From the NCBI GenBank assembly GCA_945900785.1, contig CAMDJM010000054.1, forward strand, positions 1 through 32,633: DNA of 32,633 nt, given 5' to 3'. Below, in pieces: positions 1 to 7,768 of the stretch. The first letter of the stretch is position 1. Each line of letters starts with the position of its first letter. The DNA comes from Akkermansia muciniphila. GTDB taxonomy: Bacteria > Verrucomicrobiota > Verrucomicrobiia > Verrucomicrobiales > V1-33. Made by a program: the position numbers and the translations under genes. The notes below the pieces were generated by a model. The model ran no database searches and was not told the origin of the DNA. It worked only from the letters and a program-made list of their open reading frames with translations.

Positions 1-157
1 CCGGGGTGGGAAAGATCTCAAAAAGTCACCCCTTTATTTTCACGAAAAGAACCCAGTGAATAAAAGACCGGGCAATTCAAAAATATATATATTTATTCGT
101 AATTACCATAGCCCAACCTTGGAAACTTAAGTCAGACAGGCTGCTAGGGGAGAACTG

Positions 158-253
158 ATGGAATTGCGGACGCCAAGTTACGGTCCGGCGGTTTCTCCGG
201 TCGCGGGATTTTTACCGGTGCCGCCGGAAAAGCGCGGAATGCCAGGTGCCTGA
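158..253 (+). CDS. possible 31-residue small ORF
   Basis: The frame opens with ATG at 158 and stops with TGA at 251, giving a 31-residue Pro/Gly-rich peptide starting MELRTPSYGP. It is one of very few starts in the window preceded by a Shine-Dalgarno-like sequence (AGGGGAG at 146-152, about 5 bases upstream), which is the only reason to list it. It has no recognisable domain, signal peptide or membrane segment. The stem-loop at 184-228 lies inside it, so the region could equally be a structured non-coding transcript or random sequence. Confidence 0.2.
   Translation: MELRTPSYGPAVSPVAGFLPVPPEKRGMPGA
184..228. other. two-tier stem-loop
   Basis: TCCGGCGG at 184-191 pairs with CCGCCGGA at 221-228, and CCGGT at 197-201 pairs inside it with ACCGG at 214-218. 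There is no T-run on the far side in either direction, so it is not a typical intrinsic terminator. It lies about 57 bases past the stop of the minus-strand DUF1003 gene and might protect that mRNA 3' end. This role is inference. Confidence 0.35.
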
Positions 254-284
254 GTAGGCAGAGGCGGCGGGGCCTATGCCAGCG

Positions 285-977
285 CTAGCCCTTGGCCTCG
301 ACCAGTTGCCGGAGCAGATCGGTCTGGATCTTTTGGATTTCCATCAGCCGGGTGCTGTGGTGGTGGAGCAGGTGGTCCATTTTTTCGTGAAGGTGGCGGA
401 TTTCCAGCTCGGCCTTCAGGTTGATTTGATAGTCCTGCTCGGCATGATGGCGGTCGCGCGATTCCTGGCGTTTTTGGCTCATCATGATCAGCGGGGCCTG
501 GAGCGCCGCGATGCAGGAGAGGAGCAGATTCAGCAGAATGTATGGATAGGGATCCGGTGGTCCGGTGGCGCGCCAGAGCAGCGTATTGGCGAGGATCCAG
601 AGGGCCAGAAATCCCATGAAGGAAAGGATAAACTTCCAACTGCCGCCAAAGGTGGCAATGCGGTCGGAGAGCTTTTCCCCAAAGGTGCGCACGGTTGCGG
701 TCCCGGCACCCTCCGGATTTTCAGAGAGGATTTCGTGCTGCTCCAGACTGTGAATCACCTCGCGCTCCAGTTCGGAGAGTTCCCCCATCTCATCCTCCAG
801 GGCTTTTTCCACGTAAGCGGCCCGCAGCGCTGGCAGCAGACTGGCTTCTATCACATCATCATCTTTCAGAGCGGGGTGTTTTTGCTGGATGAAATCCAGC
901 AGGGTAGGCCGCAGGGCCGCACAGTGCACGACTTCGCCATCTTTGAGGTGTTTACCGGTGATGGCGCAGATTTTCAT
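285..977 (-). CDS. DUF1003 family membrane protein
   Basis: This is a 230-residue protein of the DUF1003 family, whose molecular function is not known. The N-terminal 100 residues are soluble and carry two cysteines (4 and 19). Two hydrophobic helices follow, at about 116-135 and 146-166. The second runs into the family signature APLIMMSQKRQESRDR and the conserved AEQDYQINLKAELEI stretch (about 179-193). The C-terminal 40 residues are His-rich and likely coiled coil (HEKMDHLLHHHSTRL). Length and order match the family, so the gene looks intact. The start ATG is preceded by a C-rich stretch without a Shine-Dalgarno site; a weak promoter-like TTGACC lies about 50 bases upstream. It stands alone, with a decayed PQQ-repeat fragment upstream on the same strand. 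Confidence 0.85.
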   Translation of the reverse strand: MKICAITGKHLKDGEVVHCAALRPTLLDFIQQKHPALKDDDVIEASLLPALRAAYVEKALEDEMGELSELEREVIHSLEQHEILSENPEGAGTATVRTFGEKLSDRIATFGGSWKFILSFMGFLALWILANTLLWRATGPPDPYPYILLNLLLSCIAALQAPLIMMSQKRQESRDRHHAEQDYQINLKAELEIRHLHEKMDHLLHHHSTRLMEIQKIQTDLLRQLVEAKG

Positions 978-1072
978 GGCGGGGAGATGCTTTCCCCATC
1001 ACGGGGGACGGTGGAGGCGGGGTCAAGCGCGTTTGACGCCAACCGCCCGCCGCAGTCCGCCCCCAATGAGCC

Positions 1073-1222
1073 TCAGACAAAGACGGTGGTGGCATCAGCG
1101 ATTACCGTGACGAAACCGCTGCCGCCCAAATGTTTCTTCCAAATGACCTCCCCGTTCGAACGGTTAATGGCAACGACCCGTCCGCCAATTCCAGTAAAAA
1201 TCGGATTGGGGTGGTTTGACAT
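1073..1222 (-). pseudogene. truncated PQQ-like beta-propeller fragment (49 residues)
   Basis: Reading from ATG at 1222 (or 1234, which adds MPPH) gives a 49-residue product that ends at TGA at 1073-1075. Residues about 14-30 (RVVAINRSNGEVIWKK) are a clear PQQ-type propeller blade, and the following strand ends in DATTVFV where a full protein would continue into the next blade. After the stop no frame resumes the expected repeat before the DUF1003 gene, so the remainder appears lost rather than frameshifted. No Shine-Dalgarno site precedes either start. The rest of the 354-base gap between the flanking genes (978-1072 and 1223-1331) holds no other coding signal apart from a weak terminator. 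It is most simply a gene remnant; a free-standing one-blade micro-protein is the alternative. Confidence 0.5.
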
Positions 1223-1304
1223 GTGAGGGGGCATTGGGTGAGAAGATTCAGAATTGCAGACGGGTCACGTCCCGTGATGGGCTGACGAAGGGGAAGGGGT
1301 AAAT

Positions 1305-1329
1305 AACCCGACGGAAGGCGGTGCGGGTT
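1305..1329 (-). terminator. weak intrinsic terminator candidate
   Basis: On the minus strand, AACCCG and CGGGTT form a 6-bp stem with a 13-base loop just past the stop of the 466-aa gene. Only a short, impure T-rich sequence follows, so efficiency is doubtful. Confidence 0.3.
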
Positions 1330-1331
1330 TC

Positions 1332-2732
1332 TTATTCCCTGCTGTAAGCCTCCACGATCTGCGGCGGCACCAGCGCCCGCCAGCGGGGATCCTTGTTTGC
1401 GATCATCTGGCGCACATCGCTGGTCCAGTAATCCAGCACCGCCCGGGTGGCGTGCTGGGCGGTATTCAGGATCCGGTCGTTCTGCAGCAGATACTCAAAA
1501 AGGGAGTGCAGGTGGTCGGGGATGCGGGCCTTCTGCGCGGTGCGCACTGCTCCTTCCTCGCGGTCGAGGATCGGATAGACATACAGGCGCAGGGCATTTT
1601 TGAAGAGGCGGCCGAAATTCTCCAGGATGCCTCCGGGCAAATCCTCATACCATTTTTCCTGGAACAGCTTTTCGAGGACATCCACACTCAGCACCAGCCC
1701 CACCGGCTCCTGCGTGTAGCGGCTCAGATAGGTCCCCAGGCGGTGGAAGGCGCCGAATTTGGAAATCAGCACACTCTTGCCCAGCTTCTGCAGGATGTCT
1801 GCCCGCGCGAGGAAGTCCGCATGCGTCACCTCACTGCGCACCGCGAAGAGGTTATTCATGGAAAACTCCATCAGCTCGATCCATGGCTGATCCGGATTTT
1901 TCAGGCGCGTGCGGAATTCCACGCCGGCGGAAGTCAGCATGTCCGTATGCACCAGAGTCACCGGATTGAAGGACCCGCGCAGCACCAGCACCGGCTGCCG
2001 GTAAAGCTTTTCAGAGGCCTGCATCACTTCCCCATCCGAGGTGAAGAAAGCCGCTTCCGTCAGGTTCGATTCCACCAGCTGCAGCGCCACTTCACGATTG
2101 TCGATTTGGCCGAAATCCGGCCCGGTGAACTTCAGCATATCAATTTCCATGGACTCCACCCGCAGATCATCGATCAGGCTTTCCACAAAGGATTTGATGT
2201 TATCCCGCTGATGCAGGGCGGCCCAGATCAGGTTCACCCCCAGCACGCCCAGCGAGCGCTGCTGTTCCAGATTGGTATCATCCAGCATACGCACATGCAG
2301 CAGAATATCATTCGGCTTGCCCCCCGGGCGGTGTTGATAGCGGATCCCCACCCAGCCCTGGCACTCCGCCCCACCCTTGTCACTGTAAGCCCGCGCCCGC
2401 ACCGTATTGCAAAAAGCAAAAAACTGCGTCGTCTCCCCGCGCTTCGGCGCCAGACGCTCGGTCAGCACCGCATATTCGTGATCCAGCATGGACACCAGCC
2501 GCTCCCGCGACACATAGCGCGGGCTCGGTCCATAAATCGCATCACTCATCGTCATGTCGTAAGCAGAAATCGACTTCGCAATGGTCCCCGACGCGCCGCC
2601 AACCCGGAAAAACACCGCCGCCGTCTCCTGCCCCGCCCCGATTTCCGCGAAGGTGCCATAATTGCTTGGGTCCAAATTCAGCCGGAGCGCCTTGCCCCGG
2701 GTCGAGAGTGGTTTTGGATCTTGAATGGTCAT
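1332..2732 (-). CDS. conserved protein of unknown function with a nucleotidyltransferase-like motif
   Basis: This 466-residue cytosolic protein has no signal peptide or membrane helix. It belongs, from memory, to a conserved bacterial family whose N-terminus reads KALRLNLDPSNYGTFAEIGA and continues FFRVGGASGTIAKSISAYDM; database names for that family are inconsistent and I would not trust them. About residue 253 comes VLRGSFNPVTLVHTDML, which resembles the nucleotide-binding signature of NMN/nicotinate-nucleotide adenylyltransferases, but a Thr stands where the first His of the usual motif would be. The rest is mixed alpha/beta with no motif I recognise. I chose ATG at 2732 because homology begins there; an in-frame ATG at 2753 adds seven residues. 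It is transcribed divergently from the PSD1 gene. Function unknown; a catalytic nucleotidyltransferase role is speculative. Confidence 0.7.
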   Translation of the reverse strand: MTIQDPKPLSTRGKALRLNLDPSNYGTFAEIGAGQETAAVFFRVGGASGTIAKSISAYDMTMSDAIYGPSPRYVSRERLVSMLDHEYAVLTERLAPKRGETTQFFAFCNTVRARAYSDKGGAECQGWVGIRYQHRPGGKPNDILLHVRMLDDTNLEQQRSLGVLGVNLIWAALHQRDNIKSFVESLIDDLRVESMEIDMLKFTGPDFGQIDNREVALQLVESNLTEAAFFTSDGEVMQASEKLYRQPVLVLRGSFNPVTLVHTDMLTSAGVEFRTRLKNPDQPWIELMEFSMNNLFAVRSEVTHADFLARADILQKLGKSVLISKFGAFHRLGTYLSRYTQEPVGLVLSVDVLEKLFQEKWYEDLPGGILENFGRLFKNALRLYVYPILDREEGAVRTAQKARIPDHLHSLFEYLLQNDRILNTAQHATRAVLDYWTSDVRQMIANKDPRWRALVPPQIVEAYSRE

Positions 2733-2849
2733 GCCCGGGCGAATAGCGCACATTGTGCCATCCGGAAAGCGAAAGCATCCAGGTTATCAGAGGAGAAAAA
2801 GATGGTGTATGAAAAAACTTTCATGTTTTGCGCGTGGAGCCTGCTTTCA

Positions 2850-2878
2850 TTGCGGGGGCGTATTATCCCCCTGATACT
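2850..2878 (+). promoter_or_regulatory. candidate sigma70-type promoter for the PSD1 gene
   Basis: TTGCGG at 2850-2855 and GATACT at 2873-2878 are separated by 17 bases. Transcription would start near 2885, about 15 bases before the ATG at 2900, which supports that start over the upstream TTG. The same TTGCG-type box recurs before rplU and tRNA-Pro in this window. Confidence 0.4.
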
Positions 2879-2899
2879 GTGCTTTTTGTCCGAGCCCTC

Positions 2900-5800
2900 A
2901 TGCCCATTCGTTTCTCTCCGCTCATTCTGCCGCTGCCAGTTCTTCTTCTGCAAGGGCTTGCAGCCTTGGCGTGGGCGAATCCCGGTGACCCGGCGGCGGC
3001 GGTTCCTGATTTTGTGAAGGAAATCCGCCCTATTCTGGCGGACCATTGTTTTTCCTGCCATGGGGTGGATGAAAAGGCCCGCAAAGCCAAACTCCGGCTT
3101 GATGAGCGCGAGGCCGCCATCGCCGCCAAGGCCCTGAAGCCTGGCGATGTGGAGGGCAGCGAACTCTACAAGCGCCTCCTCAGTCATGATCCGGAGGAAA
3201 TCATGCCGCCCCCGGAATCGAAAAAGCCGCTCAAGCCGGAGCAGATCGAACTGCTGCGCCGCTGGGTCGCCGGTGGTGCTCCGTATGCCAAACACTGGGC
3301 CTTCGTGCCGCCGGTGGCCGCTCCCGTTCCGGTGCTGCCCGCCAGCAGCCCTGACAAATCGCGCGTTTCCGATCCCATTGACGCCTTTCTCGCGGATCGC
3401 CTGCAAAAGGAAGGCCTGACCTTTGCCCCGCCCGCCAGCCGGGAGGTCTGGCTGCGGCGCGTCACCTTCGACCTCACCGGCCTGCCCCCCTCCCTCGCGG
3501 AGCAGGATGCCTTCCCCGCGGACAAATCTCCTGACGCTTTTGAAAAAGTGGTGGACCGCCTCCTCGCTTCTCCTGCCTATGGCGAGCGCATGGCCAGCGA
3601 TTGGCTGGACACCGCCCGCTATGGCGACACCTACGGCCGCCATGAGGATGCCGACTGCGCCACCTGGCCCTACCGGGACTGGGTCATCCGCGCCTTCAAT
3701 CAAAACCTGACGTGGGACCAGTTCATCACCTGGCAAACTGCCGGCGATCTCCTGCCTGCGCCTACCCGCGACCAGATGATCGCCACCTGCTTCAACCGCC
3801 TGCCCCAGCAGTCGAACGAAGCCGGGAGCAATCCTGAGGAATTCCGCATCGAGCAGGTCGCGGACCGTGTCAAAACCAACGGCCTCGCCTTCATGGGCAT
3901 GACCACGGAATGCGCCCGTTGCCACGATCACAAGTTCGATCCCATCAGCACGAAGGAATACTACAGCCTCGGTGCCTTCTTCAATAACATCGACGAAATG
4001 GGGCTCTTCTGCGTCTACACCGGAGCCACCCCGCCTCCTTCCCTGTTGTTATTCACCCCGGAACAGGAAGCAAAACATCAGCAGGCCAAAGCTGATATCG
4101 CCGCCCTTGAAAAAGTCCTCGCCGCAGACCGGCCCGCCGCTGCGGAACGCTTCAACGTCTGGCTGAAAACCAACCGCCCCCCGCGCGGCGAGCCCTGGGT
4201 GACGGCCCGCAATTTCAAAAAGGGCAGCCCTGTGCTCGCCGGCGCTGCGGGTCAGGCCTTCGGCCCCCGGGCTCCCATGTCCTGGCATCAGTTTGAAACC
4301 ACCACTGCCAAGGTCCTTGCGGACACGGCGCAGCCCAAGGTGCCGGGCAAAATCCGCATCAACGCCCCGCAGGCCGAAGGCCGGGTCGGGCAATGCATCA
4401 GCCTGGAACATGATAACACCGCCTACATGATGGCCGTGCCGCAGCTGCACCGCACCGACCATTTCAGCTATGCCCTCTGGATCCGCCCCTCCAAAATCAT
4501 CCCCCGGGCCGTGCTGGCCCACCGTAGCCGCGCTGGAACCGACGCTGCCAGCCGCGGGGTGGAATTGATCCTGGATGAAGGCCGGCCCTCCTTCGCCCTC
4601 TGCCACTTTTCGCCCGGCAACGAAATCCGCATCCGCGCCAAAACCGCTGTCACCGTCAAGCGCTGGTCCCATCTCACCGTCACCTACGATGGCTCCAGCC
4701 GCGCGGCGGGGATGGCCATCTATTTGGATGGTGAGCGGCTGGAAACCGAAACCATCCGCGACGGGCTCTACCGTGACATTGTCTACCGTGCCGAATGGGG
4801 CGACGATACCGCCAAAGACGATGGCAGCCTCGCTTTCTTCCTCGGGGGGCGCACCAACGATGCCTGCTACACCGACCTCGTCGATGAATTTCAGTTCTTT
4901 GACTGCACCCTGAGCGCTCCGGAAGTCCGCCAGATCGCCCTCCAGACCGATACCTCCAAGCCCGCTGATTGGCTGGACTGGTATCTGCGGGAGATCGATC
5001 CTGACACCCGTGCCCTGACGGAAAAACTTGCCATCGCCATCGCCACCGAAAATGACCTCAGCGGCCAGGCCGTCGACCTGATGGTAATGAAGGAATGGCC
5101 CGGCCCGCGCCGCCCCTGGCATGTGCTGGCCCGGGGGAATTTCGACCAGCCCACCGAACCTGTCTCCCCAGGCGTGCCCGCCGCCATCCTGCCTTTTGAC
5201 GAATCCCTGCCGCACAACCGGCTCGGTTTTGCCAAGTGGCTGACGGACCGCAAGCACCCTCTGACCAGCCGCGTCGCCGTAAACCGCTTCTGGCAACTCC
5301 TCTTCAACCGCGGGCTCGTCGCCACCCCGGAAGACTTCGGCACCCAGGGCCGCGCCCCCTCCCATCCGGAATTGTTGGACTGGCTCGCCCTCGACTTCAT
5401 GGAGCACGGCTGGGATGTCAAGGCCCTCTGCCGCCGCCTCGTCCTCACCACCGCCTACCGCCAGTCGGGCCAGCCCGCCGACCCCGCCGCCCGCGAGCGC
5501 GATCCGGATAACATCTTCCTCTCCCACGGTCCCCGCACCCGCCTCTCCGGCGAAGCCCTGCGGGACATGGCGCTCGCTGTCAGCGGCCTCCTCGTGCCGA
5601 AAATCGGTGGCCCCAGTGTCTATCCCGTGCAGCCCGCCGGCCTTTGGGAGGAATCCGGCACCCAGCACGCCTACCTCCAGGGGAAGGGCGAAGACCTCCG
5701 CCGCCGCAGCCTCTATTCCTTCTGGCGGCGCACTCTGCCCCCGCCCACCCTGACGATTTTTGATGCCCCCACCCGCGAGTTCTGCAAGGTCCGCCGCGAG

Positions 5801-6154
5801 CGCACCAACACCCCGCTCCAGGCTCTCGTGCTGATGAATGACCCCCAATTCATAGAGGCCGCCCGCGTCCTCGCAGAAAAGCTCATCAAGCAGTATCCCA
5901 GCGACGACACCGCCCGCGTGCGCGACGCCTTCCGCCTCTTCACCAGCACCACGCCGGACGCCAAACAACTCACCACCCTCACCGCCTACCTCGCCAAGGA
6001 GCGTCCCCTCGTCACCGCCGAAGAAGCCAAAACCCTCCTCACCCAAAACGGCGAACACCCATCCGACCCCACCCTCGATCCCCTCGAAGTCACCTCCACT
6101 ACCCGCCTCATCCGCCTCCTCCTCGGTTTCCAGGAAACCTCCATGAAGCCGTAG
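2900..6154 (+). CDS. PSD1-type secreted protein: cytochrome c-like, DUF1549, LamG, DUF1553
   Basis: This 1,084-residue protein is exported by a signal peptide (hydrophobic core about 8-24, cleavage probably after ALAWA). Next comes a planctomycete-type cytochrome c module with a CxxCH haem-binding site (C50, C53, H54; sequence DHCFSCHG). DUF1549 spans about 151-360 and contains a second CxxCH in TECARCHDHKFDP. A LamG-like jelly-roll lies at about 499-665, and DUF1553 at about 770-985 ends in TNTPLQALVLMNDPQF. This order is the standard architecture of the large family expanded in Planctomycetes and Verrucomicrobia. Its biochemical role is unproven; polysaccharide use and periplasmic electron transfer are common guesses. 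Start: ATG at 2900 gives a clean signal peptide and sits just past a promoter; an in-frame TTG at 2828 is less likely. The DUF1501 partner follows, as is usual for this family. Confidence 0.9.
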   Translation: MPIRFSPLILPLPVLLLQGLAALAWANPGDPAAAVPDFVKEIRPILADHCFSCHGVDEKARKAKLRLDEREAAIAAKALKPGDVEGSELYKRLLSHDPEEIMPPPESKKPLKPEQIELLRRWVAGGAPYAKHWAFVPPVAAPVPVLPASSPDKSRVSDPIDAFLADRLQKEGLTFAPPASREVWLRRVTFDLTGLPPSLAEQDAFPADKSPDAFEKVVDRLLASPAYGERMASDWLDTARYGDTYGRHEDADCATWPYRDWVIRAFNQNLTWDQFITWQTAGDLLPAPTRDQMIATCFNRLPQQSNEAGSNPEEFRIEQVADRVKTNGLAFMGMTTECARCHDHKFDPISTKEYYSLGAFFNNIDEMGLFCVYTGATPPPSLLLFTPEQEAKHQQAKADIAALEKVLAADRPAAAERFNVWLKTNRPPRGEPWVTARNFKKGSPVLAGAAGQAFGPRAPMSWHQFETTTAKVLADTAQPKVPGKIRINAPQAEGRVGQCISLEHDNTAYMMAVPQLHRTDHFSYALWIRPSKIIPRAVLAHRSRAGTDAASRGVELILDEGRPSFALCHFSPGNEIRIRAKTAVTVKRWSHLTVTYDGSSRAAGMAIYLDGERLETETIRDGLYRDIVYRAEWGDDTAKDDGSLAFFLGGRTNDACYTDLVDEFQFFDCTLSAPEVRQIALQTDTSKPADWLDWYLREIDPDTRALTEKLAIAIATENDLSGQAVDLMVMKEWPGPRRPWHVLARGNFDQPTEPVSPGVPAAILPFDESLPHNRLGFAKWLTDRKHPLTSRVAVNRFWQLLFNRGLVATPEDFGTQGRAPSHPELLDWLALDFMEHGWDVKALCRRLVLTTAYRQSGQPADPAARERDPDNIFLSHGPRTRLSGEALRDMALAVSGLLVPKIGGPSVYPVQPAGLWEESGTQHAYLQGKGEDLRRRSLYSFWRRTLPPPTLTIFDAPTREFCKVRRERTNTPLQALVLMNDPQFIEAARVLAEKLIKQYPSDDTARVRDAFRLFTSTTPDAKQLTTLTAYLAKERPLVTAEEAKTLLTQNGEHPSDPTLDPLEVTSTTRLIRLLLGFQETSMKP

Positions 6155-6165
6155 GGAAGGGATGG

Positions 6166-6247
6166 GTTATTAGTTATTAGTTTTCAGGATTTTCGAATCG
6201 CCATCCAAAAGTTTCTCCCTGTCACCCAGCAACCGACAACTGATAAC
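6166..6247. repeat. inverted pair of GTT-heptamer arrays
   Basis: Three heptamers in direct phase (GTTATTA, GTTATTA, GTTTTCA at 6166-6186) face three in inverse orientation (CAGCAAC, CGACAAC, TGATAAC at 6227-6247) across 40 bases. The arms can pair imperfectly. The element fills most of the gap between the PSD1 and DUF1501 genes. Related arrays lie near 7.7, 19.5, 24.2 and 30.7 kb. Confidence 0.7.
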
Positions 6248-6264
6248 TACCACACCTTTCTCCC

Positions 6265-7701
6265 ATGTCCCATTGCCACCGCTACACCCCCGCTTCCGGC
6301 CTGTCCCGCCGGGCCTGGCTTACCCGCATGACTGGAGGGCTGGGGGCCATCGCTCTGGCAGATCTTTTGTCCGGACAGTCCCAGGCAGCCATGGCGGGGC
6401 TGCCGCATTTTCCGGCGAAGGCGAAACGGGTGATTTTCCTGACCATGACCGGCGGGATGTCGCATCTCGAAAGCTTCGACTACAAGCCTGAACTGAAACG
6501 GCTGCAGGGGGAACAAATCCCTGCGTCCGCCATGGCGGGGAAAAAACCGCTGGGCATGTCCTCGCGGCAGTCCTCCTTTCCTTTGGTAGGATGCAGTGTG
6601 GACTTCGCCCAGCATGGCCAATCCGGGGCTTGGATCAGTGCCTCCTTTCCCCACTTGGCGAAGGTGGCGGACGAGTTGAGCTTCATCAAATCGCTCTACT
6701 CCGATGCGGTGAATCACGACCCGGCCCTTGCCTTTTTGCAGACGGGGGCCCAGTTGTCCGGCCGGCCTTCCATCGGGGCGTGGCTGGACTATGGACTCGG
6801 CAGCGTCAACAAGGACCTGCCCGCCTTCATTACCCTGACCAGCAACCGGCCGGTTGATCAACCCTTGTCCTCACGGATGTGGGATTCCGGGTTCCTGCCC
6901 AGCCGCTATGCCGGGGTGCATTTCCGCAGCGGGGCGGATCCCGTGCTGTATTTGTCGGATCCCCAGGGCCTGCCCCGCGAGGCCACGCGCCGCATGCTGG
7001 ATGGCCTGCGCGACCTCCATGACATGGAGCGCGCCGCCGATGGCGATGCCGTGATCGATAGCAAGATAGAGCAATTTGAAATGGCCTACCGCATGCAATC
7101 GGCGGTGCCGGACGCCACGGATATCAGCAAGGAGCCGCAGTCCGTGCTCGACCTTTACGGCGAAGACGTCAAAAAGCCGGGCAGTTTTGCCAAAAACTGC
7201 CTGCTCGCCCGCCGCCTCGCGGAGCGTGATGTGCGCTATATCCAGCTATTCCACCCCGGCTGGGACCACCACGGCAGTCTGCCCATGGGCTTTGAAATCG
7301 GAGGCAAGGAAGTCGACCAGGCCGCCGCCGCGCTGATCACCGACCTGAAACAGCGCGACATGTTGAAGGATACCCTCGTCATCTTCGGCAGCGAATTTGG
7401 CCGGACCAGTTATTCCCAGGGCGGCATCCATAAAAAAACCGGCAACTACGGCCGCGAGCACCATCGCGATTGCTTCACCTTTTGGATGGCGGGTGGCGGT
7501 ATCAAGCCCGGCGTCAGCCATGGCAGCACCTGCAAATTCGGTTTCCGCGTCACAGAAAATCCTGTCAGCATGCACGACTTCCACGCCACTCTGCTCCACC
7601 TCATGGGCATCGACCACGAGCGCTTCACCCACCGCTACCAGGGCCGCGACTTCCGCCTCACCGATGTCTCGGGCAAGGTGGTGAAGGAGCTACTCGCCTG
7701 A
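6265..7701 (+). CDS. DUF1501 family protein, Tat-exported
   Basis: This 478-residue protein starts with a twin-arginine signal: residues 14-20 are SRRAWLT, followed by a Gly/Ala/Leu-rich core to about 42. DUF1501 proteins belong to the alkaline phosphatase/sulfatase superfamily. Here the fold shows as VIFLTMTGGMSHLESFD (about 56-72), LFHPGWDHHGSLP in the middle, and VIFGSEFGRTSYSQG followed by GNYGREHHRDCFTFWMAGGG in the C-terminal half. The His/Asp-rich motifs suggest metal binding; the substrate is unknown. It directly follows the PSD1 gene on the same strand, the standard pairing in this phylum, so the two are probably one transcription unit and act together in the periplasm. The 110-base gap holds an inverted heptamer repeat. 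No Shine-Dalgarno site is visible. Confidence 0.9.
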   Translation: MSHCHRYTPASGLSRRAWLTRMTGGLGAIALADLLSGQSQAAMAGLPHFPAKAKRVIFLTMTGGMSHLESFDYKPELKRLQGEQIPASAMAGKKPLGMSSRQSSFPLVGCSVDFAQHGQSGAWISASFPHLAKVADELSFIKSLYSDAVNHDPALAFLQTGAQLSGRPSIGAWLDYGLGSVNKDLPAFITLTSNRPVDQPLSSRMWDSGFLPSRYAGVHFRSGADPVLYLSDPQGLPREATRRMLDGLRDLHDMERAADGDAVIDSKIEQFEMAYRMQSAVPDATDISKEPQSVLDLYGEDVKKPGSFAKNCLLARRLAERDVRYIQLFHPGWDHHGSLPMGFEIGGKEVDQAAAALITDLKQRDMLKDTLVIFGSEFGRTSYSQGGIHKKTGNYGREHHRDCFTFWMAGGGIKPGVSHGSTCKFGFRVTENPVSMHDFHATLLHLMGIDHERFTHRYQGRDFRLTDVSGKVVKELLA

Positions 7702-7714
7702 AAGCAGGCAAAGG

Positions 7715-7755
7715 GTTGATGGTTGATGGTTGATGGAGGGAGTTGAGAGTTGAGT
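7715..7755. repeat. heptamer array, GTTGATG subtype
   Basis: Three perfect GTTGATG copies (7715-7735) are followed after six bases by GTTGAGA and GTTGAGT (7742-7755). The array fills the 67-base gap between the convergent DUF1501 and helical-repeat genes. The second half matches, in inverse orientation, the short copy at 19488-19501. Confidence 0.7.
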
Positions 7756-7768
7756 ATCAGTGCATCAT

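Larger units (their letters stand above)
1..284. other. AT-rich intergenic stretch at the window edge
   Basis: The first 130 bases are clearly more AT-rich than the rest of the window and include a run of alternating A and T near 80-97. No open frame of useful length crosses the edge. The second half returns to high GC and holds one tiny ORF (158-253) and a stem-loop (184-228). I see no RNA gene or mobile-element end here. Confidence 0.5.

Noticed and set aside
1332..2732. Calling the 466-residue protein a nicotinate-nucleotide adenylyltransferase or a TonB-dependent receptor
   Set aside because: The nucleotide-binding motif lacks its first His, and there is no signal peptide, plug or barrel. 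The evidence supports neither name.
276..3017. Long plus-strand frames (276-1226 and 1452-3017)
   Set aside because: Both lie opposite genes with recognisable families, and their products show no domain or signal.
4049..6058. Open frame of 669 codons antisense to the PSD1 gene
   Set aside because: The product is Gly/Glu-rich without motifs, and the plus strand encodes clear DUF1549, LamG and DUF1553 signatures. It is a codon-bias shadow.
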